The translations under genes and the position numbers were made by a program. The notes below the pieces were generated by a model, which saw only the letters and a list, made by a program, of their open reading frames with translations, was not told where the DNA came from and made no database searches. From NCBI GenBank assembly GCA_973895155.1, contig OZ316897.1:15252001-15316000 (forward strand): a stretch of DNA of 64,000 nt, given 5' to 3'. This document shows positions 19,792 to 30,703 of the stretch, piece by piece. This DNA is from Marsupella aquatica. Taxonomy: Eukaryota; Marchantiophyta. Position 1 is the stretch's first letter; each line of letters starts with the position of its first letter.

Positions 19792-21953
19792 TTACTTATT
19801 GCTGGTCAATTTCGATTGTATGTTGTTAGCTAGATGAGGAAGAGTTTTGATATGCTCCTTCAAAGAGGACCCCATACACCTTTCCATCTGTTGAACTTTA
19901 GCATCATCTCCCTCTATCGACCCCCCATAAGCTTCGACCTTGTCACGACATGTCAAGAAGCTTCGCTCTAAGCGCTCCTGCACACCGACAATGCCGGCAA
20001 AATGTAATCAGGCAATATACAGCTGGAGTAAATTCAGAAAAAAATGCCACAATCACCAACACGTAGATTCGACAGGAAGTGACGAACAAAGTTATACATA
20101 AAGAATACAAGAAAGGCTTATATCTTTAGCTTCAATAAGACGCGAGGACAGGAGGATAATAATTAGTTCACTACCAAACCTACTCAAAAGTGCATCGACC
20201 AAATTCCATACACAAATATAAGTTGCCTAAGAAGTGATGAAGCGGGAAGCGCATCCAGATCATCAGGAAACAGCGTAAATGTATACCTTCAATGAGACGC
20301 GAGTACGTGCCCATAAAGTACTTATGTCAATCTAAGGCAAATTGAAATCAGGGCACTACAGAACCTACTCAAAAGTATATATTATAATTTCCAAAAACGC
20401 AAACATGTAGATTCCCCAAGAAGTGATGAAGCAGAATGCACATCAAGAACATCGGGGAACAGCATATATATGTGCCTTCAATGAGACACAAGTACGTGCA
20501 ATAAAGTACTTATGTCAATCTAAGGCAGTAATTAGTTCACTAATATATACTAAATCTACTCCTAGACTCCCGGACTACAGTGACAATAAAACTGCCGCAC
20601 ACAAACTTTGTATACAAGAATTATTTTTCCGATAAAATCTCACAATTAGTAGAGAGTAACTCCGACCATGTCAAGAATGAAGACTAACAGTGTACAATGA
20701 TTACTTAGATAACAAAAACTGACTGAAGAATATTGGTTGCAAAATACCTGAAACCTAGCCAACTCATTGTCGACAACCACCTGAGCTCTTTGCACAGGAG
20801 CCTGGCACCTTTGTAAGCAGTTCTGAATGTTATCCTGGGAGGCTTTCTTGTTGTTGAAGCATTTCAATCCACACTCGTAAAACGATCTCTGAAGTGACAA
20901 GAACCATCCGGAAGGGATCAGTCATAGACTAAAACTCCTTGGGACTACTCATCACCATGAAACGTGTTCAAAGAGGAGAACGAAGACCCTGTGAGGAGAA
21001 CGAACACGGCTGTACAGATATTGAAAGTAGCCATCCTCAAAGCTAGTAACGCTGATTTCGGGGCAGCGCCACATGAAAACCATCCCTTAAAATGGTACAA
21101 CCTTTACTCTAATCCTCAGGAACAGGGTAACTGGTTTTATCCACATCAATGCGCTACATTTTGAGAGGTTTGCACTGCATGAATAACCTCGCCAAAGGTC
21201 GAAGCAGCAAGTATATAGATGTGACTGTCATTCGCAGTCGGTTTGATGGAATTGAAGGTTCTGCCAGGGAAAATTCCGAGAACGAAGCTTTTTCGAAAGA
21301 AGATGTTGGACAAAGAAATTGAGGCAGTTCTGTGGCCAAAAGATGACACTGAAATGCCAACACAAACAAGTCGTTCCCAGTCGTTTGGTATAATTGGGCA
21401 TTCTAGAAGGATACCAAGTGAAAAACGTTCCGCGAAAGGCAGTGCTTGGCAATAAAAGCGGAGCACTTCGTGCATAAAAAACAAGACATTAAAATTCTAT
21501 CACAAGGTTAAACCCCAAACCTTTGAGCAGATTCTAAAACAAAGCGAGGTCTCCATATTCCACGTGATTGCCACTCTCCATACGTATTTCTTCGTCCTAA
21601 GACTGACAACATAAAGAAGGAACACCAACGACTTGAATGTAGGTCATTGAGGCAATGCCAAGAATCATCACCTTGCCAGACACCAGCATAATTGGACCGA
21701 ATCACGGGATATCTCCCCTCCGTGCGCCCGGGAGGCAGGAAATCCAAATGTCACAGAGGGCTGGACAAATGAGAATCCATAGCCGAGAGCGAATGAATCG
21801 ATGAATGGAAAGGTAGGGTTTATCACACTCAAAAGGAGCAGAGGTTTCAGTCCTGACCTGAAGGTTGAAATATATATGATATTGGATCGGCGACAACGTT
21901 TCTTCCACAGCATCCTGCACAGTTTTCATCAGCTCACTCATCGACTCCCCCAT
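19792..21953 (-). CDS. FAM136A-like mitochondrial CX3C protein (three exons)
   Basis: The family (DUF842) consists of small mitochondrial proteins of about 138 aa, placed in the intermembrane space. Exon 1 is 21953-21858 (MGESMSELMKTVQD to YFNLQ), exon 2 is 20888-20748 (RSFYECGLKCF to NELARFQ) and exon 3 is 19977-19792 (ERLERSFLTCRD to the stop). Both introns are phase 0 with CAG|GT donors and CAG acceptors, and the model gives 140 aa. Twin C-x(3)-C motifs are in exon 2 (CGLKC and CLQRC, 17 residues apart). Exon 3 keeps single cysteines (LTCRD, ERCMG) where animal homologues have a second CX3C pair. The QRAQVVVDNELARFQ helix and the KTLPHLANNI tail match plant homologues as I remember them. 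Intron 2 has a tandem array. A telo-box lies 250 bp upstream. Confidence 0.92.
20060..20530 (-). repeat. Tandem array in FAM136A intron 2, three units of 155-190 bp
   Basis: Three copies each contain an 'aagaagtgatgaagc'-type phrase (about 20073, 20230 and 20418), then 'cttcaatgagac.cgagtacgtg'. Copies two and three are clearly closer to each other ('taaagtacttatgtcaatct' is in both). Confidence 0.75.
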
Positions 21954-22204
21954 GGTCGCTGTTGTTCGAGTGAGCAGAAACACGCCAGGATCTCAAAGTG
22001 AGGTATCAACTATTCATCCCTCACAACCAGCTGAAAACAGAGCCGAGCAGAAGACACTCGGAGCACAATCCTCCACACTACAAATCCTCCTCGAACCTCG
22101 AATGCTTTGCTTGAGACCCAATTTCTCTCACAACTTCACCGCTCATGAATTGAGATCTAGGTCTGGACATCATCGACTCCTGACTGTTATCCAAAGGGAG
22201 GTTA

Positions 22205-22213
22205 TTAGGGTTT
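22205..22213 (-). promoter_or_regulatory. Telo-box upstream of the FAM136A-like gene
   Basis: AAACCCTAA on the minus strand, 252 bp upstream of the ATG at 21953. Telo-boxes are common in promoters of plant translation and growth genes. A single motif is weak evidence. Confidence 0.45.
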
Positions 22214-22544
22214 TGGCCTTGAGGGCCAAGCTCTGTGGGGACAACGCATTGCTGTCCGATTCCATTGGGCTGCCCTCACCCCCATTTCTCGTCCTCACTG
22301 CCACATTAATTTTGGGAGGCCGCAAAGAGAAAGTGTGATTGTTGGACTAGAGCATGGGTGCTCAACTCTCTAAACCATCGCCTATAATGTCAGTAAGCAG
22401 TAGGGCGTCTCACATATGAAAAATTTATTGAAAACACGGGCTGCCCGAGACGCTGTCAGGCGCACCGCGACAGGGTTTATGCAGGCGAAGATTTCCCGGG
22501 GTAGTCAAATATGAGACGGGTCGCGGGTGCAAATGGCCATGGGT

Positions 22545-22570
22545 TTTGAGTTAACCATGGTTAACTCAAA
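22545..22570. repeat. 26-bp perfect palindrome
   Basis: Positions 22545-22570 read the same on both strands, with the core GTTAACCATGGTTAAC. It lies 170 bp upstream of the Harbinger-type ORF. A similar GTTTAACC/GGTTAAAC palindrome lies at 30552-30571 beside the transposase locus. Confidence 0.9.
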
Positions 22571-22739
22571 CAAATGAACGACAACATTTTTGGACGAGTT
22601 CCCTCGCTGAATTTTTTGAAAGCGCCGCAAATGTTTTGAAGTTCCATGAATGCATTTGCTGATTTTTGCAACTTTGAAAATTGGAGTTCCCTCGCTCAAT
22701 GCGCGGAATCTGAATTGGTTCGGATCTACATTAGCGAAG

Positions 22740-24082
22740 ATGGCATTTACAGGCAACATGTCTCCGCTGAACAATCAAGTTCTTCAGCATCCAGATCGAC
22801 CTCGCTATTCACCTGGTGAAGTTGTGATTCTGGACTCTCAGCTTCCTGAAGCCGGAGTCGACATACAATTGCCAGTTCCAGCAATGGCCACAGGCGGCGA
22901 TAATCGGAAGCTCTTGCCACAGCATCTCGCACACATTGTTGATTGGTTGGAAGTACCTGAGAACTTTGCCATGCTGAATGGGACGAGTAGTCGGCCGTCT
23001 GTCACCGGTAAACATCCTCCGAAGAAGACGGTGTTCAAAAAAATGCTCATCGACCTTCATGACGTTGGGTTCCCCAAATTTGTGACAACAGGCGATAACC
23101 TTGGCAAACGGTTTCAGAGTTTCATCAAAAAATACAAGGAGGCACTGGCGATAAAGCGAGACTCTGGTGCTGGATTGACAGATGCAGAGTTGAGGCAGGG
23201 TCTTACTCTGGCCAATAAGTATGAGAAGATTTGCCCTCATTTTGAGCGGATGCATGCCATTTATGGGGAGAGGGCGAATGTTTCACCTCCGAGCACAATC
23301 GCTGCTGGTCTGCCAGGTCACGTGAATTGTATGTTGATGAAGGATCTGATGATGACGAGGTGCCTCAATCCGAAGTGCCAACTCAAGATCCCCTGGATTA
23401 TAACGATCTGCGTAAGTTCAAACTTTAAATCCCTCAAATCCTGAATTCTTCAATTCTGCAAATTTACATCTTCTACAATGTGGGAGCGCAAGTTATTTAG
23501 GCCTTTCAATTGTATGTTGTAGGTGATGAAAATTATGATTTTGCTCAAACTCTATCGGACGATGACGTCGATGCCTTTGATGCTGCTGCGGGCTTCAACA
23601 ACGTACCTCAAGAACCAGTCCTTCCCACACCAGGTGACCACCAATCACCCCCTGCATCAAGTTAGCCTACTGTGGAGGAACCAATGTCCACTCCAGCACC
23701 CACAAGGTCACAAGGATGAAGCAGAGGCACTAACTCTGCTCATGCAACTCCTACGAACTCCACTCATGCAAGTCCTACTGTGACTCAGGAACGAGGTGCC
23801 CAACGACCCAGACAGGGGAAGAGGCCATCAACCACACAAACCTCGTCAAGGCCCAATCTTGCTGAGGTGTATGTTGAGAAATTGGCAGAAAAGAATGCCT
23901 TTAGGATTCAAATGATTGATGCCAAGGACAGATGGCGCGGCCAAGAAATTGCAGATCGGAAGGAGGCCAGAGAAGCATATGCCGCTAGACAGAAGGAAAT
24001 GCTTGATACCCAATCTGCAGAAGTGGCAAGAAGAGAACGGTTCAACGCAAACAAGAGGAGAAACGAGCCAGAGTTGATTTGA
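22740..24082 (+). pseudogene. Transposon-type DNA-binding protein (Harbinger-associated, Myb/SANT- or trihelix-like), decayed
   Basis: Exon 1 starts at ATG 22740 (MAFTGNM). At residues ~75-200 it carries a domain with HLAHIVDWLEVPENFAML, GDNLGKRFQSFIKKYKEA and KICPHFERMHAIYGERANV, resembling the second, DNA-binding protein of PIF/Harbinger elements. Near 23315 the coding frame shifts by one base: beyond it another frame becomes acidic (VDEGSDDDEVPQ) up to a GTAAGT donor at 23412. The acceptor at 23522 continues that frame with DENYDFAQTLSDDDVDAFD. Two stops (TAG 23663, TGA 23717) then precede a charged tail with KLAEKNAFRIQM and RRERFNANKRRNE, ending at 24082. The intron is therefore still recognisable while the ORF is broken. 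Family placement is from pattern memory and is moderate. It is 4 kb from the transposase on the other strand, so the two may belong to different copies. Confidence 0.55.
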
Positions 24083-26246
24083 CTCACCAGCTTGCTATTA
24101 TCAAGGCGCAACAAGCCACAGTTTTGTTGACTGAGCTTGTAAGGCAAAATCGGACCGCAGAGCAATTTAGGGAATTCAAGGCCATTATCGACAAAGGGGC
24201 TACGTTTATCCCCGACTCGGCTGGCCCATAAAGTTCTGCAATTATGGTCAATTGTGTTGGAGTATGACATTTTATTCCATTTCTGACATGGAGTTATTTA
24301 CAAATGCTATGGCACATTTCCCACTTCTCGACGTTGTATTCCTACTTCACACATATAATAAATTCACAGCATAGATCGTAAATAATGGTACCAAAGCTCT
24401 GTTTTTGACACACGTACGAGCAGTACCTGTCAAGTGCTTCACGAGTCTTGACAGGGTAAATCTCAGGTGCCGTAGGGGGCATCGACACTGCAAGGTTGAA
24501 TTACATGTGACATTCCCACCACGGCCCTATGAAACGCGTGGGATGGGAGGGAATCCAAGGCCTTCGAGGTGGACATAAAATAGTGTGCTCAGCCATAGCC
24601 AACTCCACCATTTCACAATCCACCGACGAAGTGTATTTTGCATACGAAATCATAACATTTGGATTAAGACGTTGTGTTCTTCTTTCGCTTCTTCCTTTGC
24701 GCAATGGCTCCTCAAACACGCTCGGCCAAAGCGAGTTCTAAGTTGGAAATTCCTCCAGTGCCAAGTTCAGAGCTGGCCATTGTCATAGGCTTGACGGGAG
24801 GCTTGAGCGACCACGATGAGCCAACAAAAGCTGAAAAGGCAACGACGTGCTACTAGGAGACTCAGATTGGAGAGGGAGAAAGAGTAGGAAAGGGAGAAGG
24901 AAGCTCGTGAGCACTCCGACTAAGAGCAACACAGCACTTTGGGTCCCTCTCTGTGAAGCAATGAAGCTCAATGTGGCCGCATTTTGTACTTGCTCGTAGC
25001 GTTAGCAATAGTAGTAGTAGTTAGTAGACAAGCAATGTCTACAGTTAGCAATAGCAATAATAGTAGTAGACAAGCATGTGGTCCTAACGCTACCACTATG
25101 TTCACGCTTTATGAACCTATAAACATTTTGCAATAATATTCGGATTCATTTGAAGCTTCCATTCATTGTGGACCACTTGTCCCGTTTATATTGTGTATGT
25201 ATACCATACTTCGAAGCAAGGCTTGCACACAAATTGCACACTTGACGTACTTGCAAAACGAGTTCAAAATTATATACTTCGGGTGTTACAAGGACGGCCT
25301 CTGCCAACTTCAACGCCTTAAAATACCCTAAGCCCCTTGCCTAGTGGGAAATAGCACGAAGTACATGGGGCCTGGTAGCTACAGACTTCGAGGCAGAGTT
25401 CGAGCCTTCAAAATGGTACCTAAACCCTAAGCACACAACAAGCGGTCGGGCGTCATTACTCCTTCGAGTCTCCATTGACTGAAATCTTTTGGCACTCCCA
25501 CTTGTCTCCGCCTCTCTTAGAGCAGACCTTGCTGTTATCCACTTCCCCCGTCCCATCAACTTGTGTCAAGTTGTTTGACGTCTCCTCTACAAAATCCTCA
25601 ATCCTAATGACTGGGAGGTGCGCCATACAGGGCTGCATTCCCTCCAATCGTTCCTCCCTCCCAAAAAGCGCAGCCTCTATGTGTATGAGGGCGAGCTTGC
25701 TCTCGACCTCCAAGACTTGCACACCACGAAATGTTGGGTCAAAATTTTCAACATCACCAAAAGTAGTCTGGAAGGAAAGACAAGGGCCCAATGGCCATGT
25801 GGGGAACCCTCAGATTGCAATCCACATGGATGCGTCGGTTACCCCCTCCCAACGTGCCATAGCTTTTGATTCTCCATTATTCGCTTTCTGTGTACACAAA
25901 CGTTGTGTGAGTGAATGAGACGCGGACATACACTGATCAGACAAACAAGAACCAAAGGAAGAGGAGGGCCCATGAAATAAATATGGTGAGTCCACCAGGC
26001 GATGAAGATTACCAGTACTCGGCCTACTGCGTTTCTGTTGACAAAAATCTGCCTGGGGCTCTATTAAATGCTAGTGCATGGTCCATGACTTGCACTAGCA
26101 AGGCATTCCCTGCCTGTGATGTTGCTCGCCTAGTACTCCTTGGCTGATGTTCGTTGTCTGCCGGGTTTGAATCGTTCGGCAGTGGTGCCTCCAATTCCTC
26201 CATTTGATCAGCTTCAGTCCATTCGTCATTCTTACTTATGACATAA
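24083..26246. other. Intergenic, unassigned
   Basis: No recognised gene. A plus frame at 24704-24856 starts MAPQTRSAKASSK and looks protein-like but is short. Overlapping opposite frames at 25456-25918 are open without a family. A 'tagcaatagtagtag'-type duplication is at 25005-25076. Confidence 0.45.
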
Positions 26247-26268
26247 CTAGCAATACCCGTGCGTTGCA
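26247..26268 (-). mobile_element. Helitron-like 3' terminus (CTAG after a GTGC/GCAC hairpin)
   Basis: On the minus strand the order is GTGCAACGCAC hairpin, then about eight bases, then CTAG, then T. That is the layout of a Helitron 3' end (hairpin, CTRR, insertion before T). Related sequences are at 26758, 27101, 31086, 47583 and 54535. No 5' TC end or Rep/helicase gene was found, so any element would be non-autonomous and would extend rightward. Confidence 0.45.
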
Positions 26269-26269
26269 C

Positions 26270-26760
26270 AAAAGAAGTCATGTCGGCCAAGATGTCATTG
26301 AGAAAAAAAGATGTCGTGTCGGCCAAGAGGTCATTGAGAGAAAAGATGTAGTGTCAGCCAAGAGGTTGTGGAGAGAAAAAGATGTTGTGTCGGCCAAGAG
26401 GTCGTGGAGAGAAAAGATGTAGTGTCGGCCAAGAGGTCGTGGAGAAAAAAGATGTAGTGGCGGCCAAGAGGTCATGGAGAGAAAAGATTTTGTGTCGGCC
26501 AAGAGGTCGTTGAGAGAAAAGAAGTCGTTGAGAAAAAAAGATGGCCAAGAGGTCATTAAGAGAAAAGAAGTCATTGAGGAAAACATTTGTCATGTCGGTC
26601 AAGAGATCGTTGAGAAAAAAGATGTCATGTCGGCCAAGATGTTGTCAAGAAAACAATTGTCATGTCGGCCAAGATGTCGTTGAGAAAAATATGTCGTGTC
26701 AGCAAAGACATCATTGAGGGAAAAGATGTCATGTCAGCCAAGACATCGTTGAGGGAAAAT
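26270..26760 (+). repeat. Satellite-like array, unit about 36 bp, ~12 copies
   Basis: The unit 'aaaagatgtcgtgtcggcca' plus 'agaggtcattgagag' recurs every 33-45 bp with point changes. The frames across it are repetitive peptides (SRHLGRHYI-like) and are not credible genes. Its left edge touches the Helitron-like end. Confidence 0.8.
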
Positions 26761-27004
26761 ACCTGTGCATTGCACAAAAGATGTCCTTGAAGTCATTTTG
26801 CCAAAGATGCCATTATATGAAAGATGTTGATAAGAAAAATGTGTCATTTTGCCAAAGATATCGTGAAGTAAAAGATGTTATAAAGAAAAAAAAGGTGTTG
26901 TTTCATCCAAGTTGTCATTGTGTGAAAGATGTTATGAAGTAAAAAATCAAGGAGAGAGGGAGCAGTCTTTTTCTTTGTTTGTTTTTTACCCAAAATGCCC
27001 TTGC

Positions 27005-27047
27005 ATTTGAATGGCGACCACTCTATACATTGGCGCAATGTTATATT
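27005..27047 (+). repeat. Dispersed ~45-bp repeat, other copies near 10494 and 28005
   Basis: 'atttgaatggcgaccactc' followed by '.tggcgcaa..t.tatta' occurs at 27005-27047, at 28005-28050 (overlapping the end of the transposase gene) and, more diverged, at 10494-10540. All are in the same orientation. Confidence 0.6.
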
Positions 27048-27049
27048 AT

Positions 27050-27079
27050 CGGTTTTAGGTTTTAGGTTTTAGGGTTTAG
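27050..27079 (+). repeat. Short telomere-like run (TTTTAGG/TTTAGGG)
   Basis: Three TTTTAGG units and one TTTAGGG occur in succession. This is a degenerate, very short interstitial run and not a telomere. Confidence 0.6.
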
Positions 27080-27351
27080 CAAAGATGATCATTTTATCGC
27101 TATCCTTTCAATCCCCGTGCGTTGCATAAAAGATGTTGTTTGGTTAAAGATGTTGTTGAGAAATAGCTCATGGTGCAAAAGATATCATTGAATAAAAAAT
27201 TGCACAAAACTTTTTGTTGAATGAAAGATATCATTGTGCAAAATATTGGCCATGGCAGCCACAAAAGTTCCCTTTTTCTTTTTTCTCCTTGCACAAAAAA
27301 ATTCTTTGAATAAAAGACGTCATTGCACAAACCACTGGCTATGACAACCAC

Positions 27352-28045
27352 AAAAGTATAACAAAATGAGAGGTGTTTTCCCCCCTTTTAAACTTTTTTT
27401 CCTCTTATGTTCCTTTTAAACCTTAACCTCCCCCTTTTCCCCATTTCACCATCACTCCACTCGCTCGCCGCCCCCTCCCTCCCCACCCTTGCGCGACTGG
27501 AGCCCTTCGAGGGGCTGCCCTACATTGCAAGTGTGCCCCTTGCCCGACAACTTGCCATCAACGTCCGTGTCATGCGTTTCACTATGTCTTTGGGCCTTAT
27601 TACTGTTGTTTTTTGGCATTGAAAATGATAGTGCAAATGACTCTAAAAATCACCACAAATATTGGGAGAACAATTTTTTATTTATCAAGTGACTAAAATA
27701 TTATTAGCAATTAAACTCCTTTTATCACTATTATACAAAACTATGTTGCACATAATATTGAATATGTAGAATACTCTGAGTATGTACAATACGGATCATG
27801 GAGGCCTGGAGGGAGTATCCTCCTTGATCCTCGTGCATTGATTGTCGTGCATTAATTAAAGTCTTTCACTTTTTGGGGTGTCTTGTGTGATTATTTGGCT
27901 TGTCTTGAACAACGGTGTAACTTTTTGTGTCACACTAAACTCAATCCACATTTTGATTTTATTACTTACCTTTGATCACATTTTAAAATTTTTATGCCCT
28001 TCAAATTTGAATGACGACCACTCTAAAAAGTGGCGCAACTGTGTA
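27352..28045. other. Intergenic, nothing recognised
   Basis: A pyrimidine-rich segment at 27380-27490 and AT-rich sequence to 28000. No gene seen. The left end of the Harbinger element should lie here or just before, but I could not identify inverted termini. Confidence 0.45.
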
Positions 28046-29412
28046 TTATACTTTAGGATTGTGCAGTTTACAACAAAGGCCTATCCATCTAACCATCCAA
28101 ACAGAATCTTTTGTTTTATTCAGTTGAACCCTCACCTCCTTCACTGAATGCCAACGAGATTTAAGAACCCCAATACAGTGTTCATTGGTGACACGACATT
28201 TGGCTACACAGGTGTTAAAATCCTCTCTGTTGGTTGATATATCTGCCCTCTTGAAGGAGCATACTAAATGGGGGCAGGCCTGGTAGCCAAAGTCACCTAG
28301 TAAGTACTGCCCCTCCTGGAACAACAAATTTCGGCCAACCTGGTTACAATAATTCCACAAGGGAGACCTCCTTATACTGGTGAGGTCACCACAGGATCCA
28401 GGCATTCCTGTAAGAATTCATAGACAACGAGGGGTGAGCCAGAAATGCTCACTAGTAAGAGCAATAAGAATAGTAATGTGGGGTTTAAAATATGAAAAAT
28501 AAGTGAAATCGACATACCTGAGAACATGAAAATGATTTTCCGCCTGTGGTCACAGACAACCTGAGTGTTGATGGAGTACCAACTCTTCTTGTCATAATAA
28601 CATTCTCCGTGCTCCTTTGGCCGTTGAGTCAGTGGCATGAGTGACCCATCGATGAGCCCTACACATCCTGGGAAGCCATGTGCTGCAAATGCTTTGGAAA
28701 TGTTAGTTCTCTCATTGCTGTCTGGCCAAGCAATTTCTTGAGCCAGGATTGCCTCCAAAGCCACAAAACATCGTTTGCTGAAACTGACAAGGCTACCACA
28801 ACTTACTCCCCAAATTGGAATCAAGTGGTTAATACAGGCCCCATTACCATCGTGGCCTAGTCTATCCAGACAAATTGCAAGCTGCCTGATGATGGGGGCC
28901 TGGCTATGATGAGAATGGTTCTCAAATATGGGGTGAGATTCTATTTTGTCAACTAAGCCAAAGAATGTGGTTTTGTCCATCCTGGTAAGCTGCCTGAATA
29001 GTGTATCAGGCAAGTTATGGAAGAACTGGGTAGCAAACTCATCTGACTTGCTGGTGACATGTCTAGGAACAAAGAACCTGGTGTTGTACATGACAAAGTA
29101 CAATTCAAACATGGAAGTGGGAGTAGTACTACTAAATTCTTCAAACTCATGCGCATCCCGAGAGTCCTCCGAGTTGGAACTAGAATCCATAGGCAGGTCA
29201 CTGTCTGACAGTGAAATAGTGGACACAGTGCCAAAATCCTTTGCCTCCACATACCCCACTGATATATCAAGTGAGTCTGCATCAGATGAACTATCTGTGG
29301 ACTCCAATGCAATTTTCACTTGAAGTGAATGCCTCATTGCTGTCAATTGTTTCTGGCACTGTGAGACACGAGGCATAGCTGAGGTAGCAGAGTTCTGGAA
29401 AATGTACAACAT
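28046..29412 (-). CDS. PIF/Harbinger transposase (two exons, apparently intact)
   Basis: This is a DDE transposase (DDE_Tnp_4 type) that cuts and inserts PIF/Harbinger elements at TWA-type targets. Exon 1 (29412-28518) has an acidic N-terminus and LFRQLTRMDKTTFFGLVDKI. It then carries the first catalytic Asp in GCVGLIDGSLMPL (~residue 256) and YYDKKSWYSINTQVVCDHRR. Donor CAG|GTATGT and acceptor TTACAG (exon 2: 28407-28046) restore FSG followed by MPGSCGD in frame. Exon 2 supplies the second Asp (YLLGDFGYQ) and the Glu (NEHCIGVLKSRW). The total is 418 aa with no internal stop and all three catalytic residues present. The 110-bp intron reads through without them. The start ATG is the first in the exon; upstream exons are possible. 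It reads toward a dispersed repeat that overlaps its stop. Confidence 0.88.
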
Positions 29413-29606
29413 GTGGGCCAGAACGTTCAGTCATACTCATTAAACCTGATGCAAAATTCACTGCAATTAAATGAAAGCAGATATTCTTCGTCTGCTGAAC
29501 AATATATGACTCAATTGTATGCAACGAGAGTTAAACAATTCGGGCACAAATGTGCTTTACAATTCAGAATTGTGACTGAGTACATATTGAAAACAAGATA
29601 TCCCAT

Positions 29607-30008
29607 CTACTCGTCTAGGTCAGTATCTTTCAGAGCCTCTATCAAGTCAGCCAGAATTTTTTTGGCACTCTTAGGCTTCGTGGGAGTGCATTCCCGAAAT
29701 TCAGACCGTTTTGGTGTACCCTGGCTAGGTGAGTTGCCTATGCTTTTACCTAATTGGACCCCAGGGCTGCTTGTACATCCTTCATGAACAAATGCCAGGC
29801 GTACAATGTGCAGCTCCAGGTCCTTAACTGAAAGCCAGACTTGGAGTTTAGGACATTTTTGCAAGACCTTCTGGACTGTGACTAACTGCTGAGCTTCATC
29901 TAACAGGCTGAATGGCCTTGGCTGGATATTGAGAAGCACAGTTGCCTGATCCCAGATTAGAGCTTTCAGTGGCGGGATCCCACTATTAACAGCATCAAAC
30001 AAAATCAA
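29607..30008 (-). CDS. Probable exon of a second ORF of the Harbinger element
   Basis: The frame is open from just after a GATTCCAG acceptor (30009-30016) to a stop at 29607. It reads SGIPPLKALIWDQATVLLNI, then LHIVRLAFVHEGC, and a basic/acidic tail (TPTKPKSAKKILADLIEAL). It lies 195 bp upstream of the transposase on the same strand, where PIF/Harbinger elements often carry their second protein. No ATG lies at its start, so an upstream exon is needed. The frame at 30308-30117 (MGDWTSLSQVEYARQ) is a candidate, but the splice I tried produces a stop. I do not recognise a domain. Confidence 0.35.
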   Translation of the reverse strand: MILFDAVNSGIPPLKALIWDQATVLLNIQPRPFSLLDEAQQLVTVQKVLQKCPKLQVWLSVKDLELHIVRLAFVHEGCTSSPGVQLGKSIGNSPSQGTPKRSEFRECTPTKPKSAKKILADLIEALKDTDLDE

Positions 30009-30551
30009 CTGGAATCAAAATTTGAGCTCTCCAGGGGCGGAATGCCCACATTTGTGACCAAATTCCAGGGACCTCTTACAAGCTACGCCAGGCTCCATGG
30101 GCTCAGTGCATGCTGATTAGGTGAACTTCCTTGGGAATGGGCTTCGTGCCACATAGTTACCTGCCCAGACTAGGGAGGGCGAAAATGACTCGGTTTTGCC
30201 ACATTGTCTAGCATACTCCACCTGCGAAAGGGAAGTCCAATCCCCCATTGCCTGGAATGGCAGTGTCAAACAAATGATCCATGACAACAATGCATATACA
30301 AATAACATTCTTTGCTGAAAAAATTAAGGACTACCTTGGAATATCAGCGCAATCTGAAGCCACCGTAAAGCACAGCAGCCCTCTCACGCCGTGCGCCCTG
30401 ATTCACTCCCTGATGGAGCCGACAACGCAGCGATGTGTGAGTCTATGCTCTGCTGGAACGTGCGCGGAGCTTCGTTGATTCGAATTCCTGCAGTGTGAAA
30501 AGGTCGAGGCCGCTGACTACTCTGCGCGGCGGATCGTTTGTAAACCCTATA

Positions 30552-30646
30552 CGTTTAACCAGGGTTAAACGCGGTCGGGCGGGGGTTTCGGTGACAATTT
30601 CCTGGGCGTGACTGGTCGGGCACCAATTGTGGTGCCCGACCAGTCA
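30552..30646. repeat. Two adjacent hairpins at the Harbinger locus
   Basis: The first pairs CGTTTAACC (30552-30560) with GGTTAAACG (30563-30571). The second pairs 17 bases (30609-30625) perfectly with 30630-30646 around a 4-nt loop (core TGGTCGGGCACCA). A TAGCCTGTTTGGG-like sequence (minus strand, about 30691-30703) resembles the conserved start of plant PIF/Harbinger termini. No matching left end was found. Confidence 0.75.
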
Positions 30647-30703
30647 TGTTCGGAGTTCCGGGCACCGATACTCCCGGGCGCTGAAATATACCCAAACAGG
30701 CTA

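Larger units (their letters stand above)
26761..27351 (+). repeat. Diverged continuation of the array with embedded Helitron-like ends
   Basis: 'aaagatgtt', 'aaagatatcatt' and 'gcacaaaa' recur with lower regularity. 'cctgtgcattgcacaaaag' (26762) and 'ccccgtgcgttgcataaaag' (27106) repeat the terminus-like hairpin seen at 26247. Confidence 0.6.

Noticed and set aside
26278-26602. Minus-strand repetitive ORFs of 80-100 codons
   Set aside because: They are translations of the 36-bp satellite and change frame with unit length.
27050-27079. Telomere or subtelomere signal
   Set aside because: Only about four degenerate units are present, with unique sequence on both sides.
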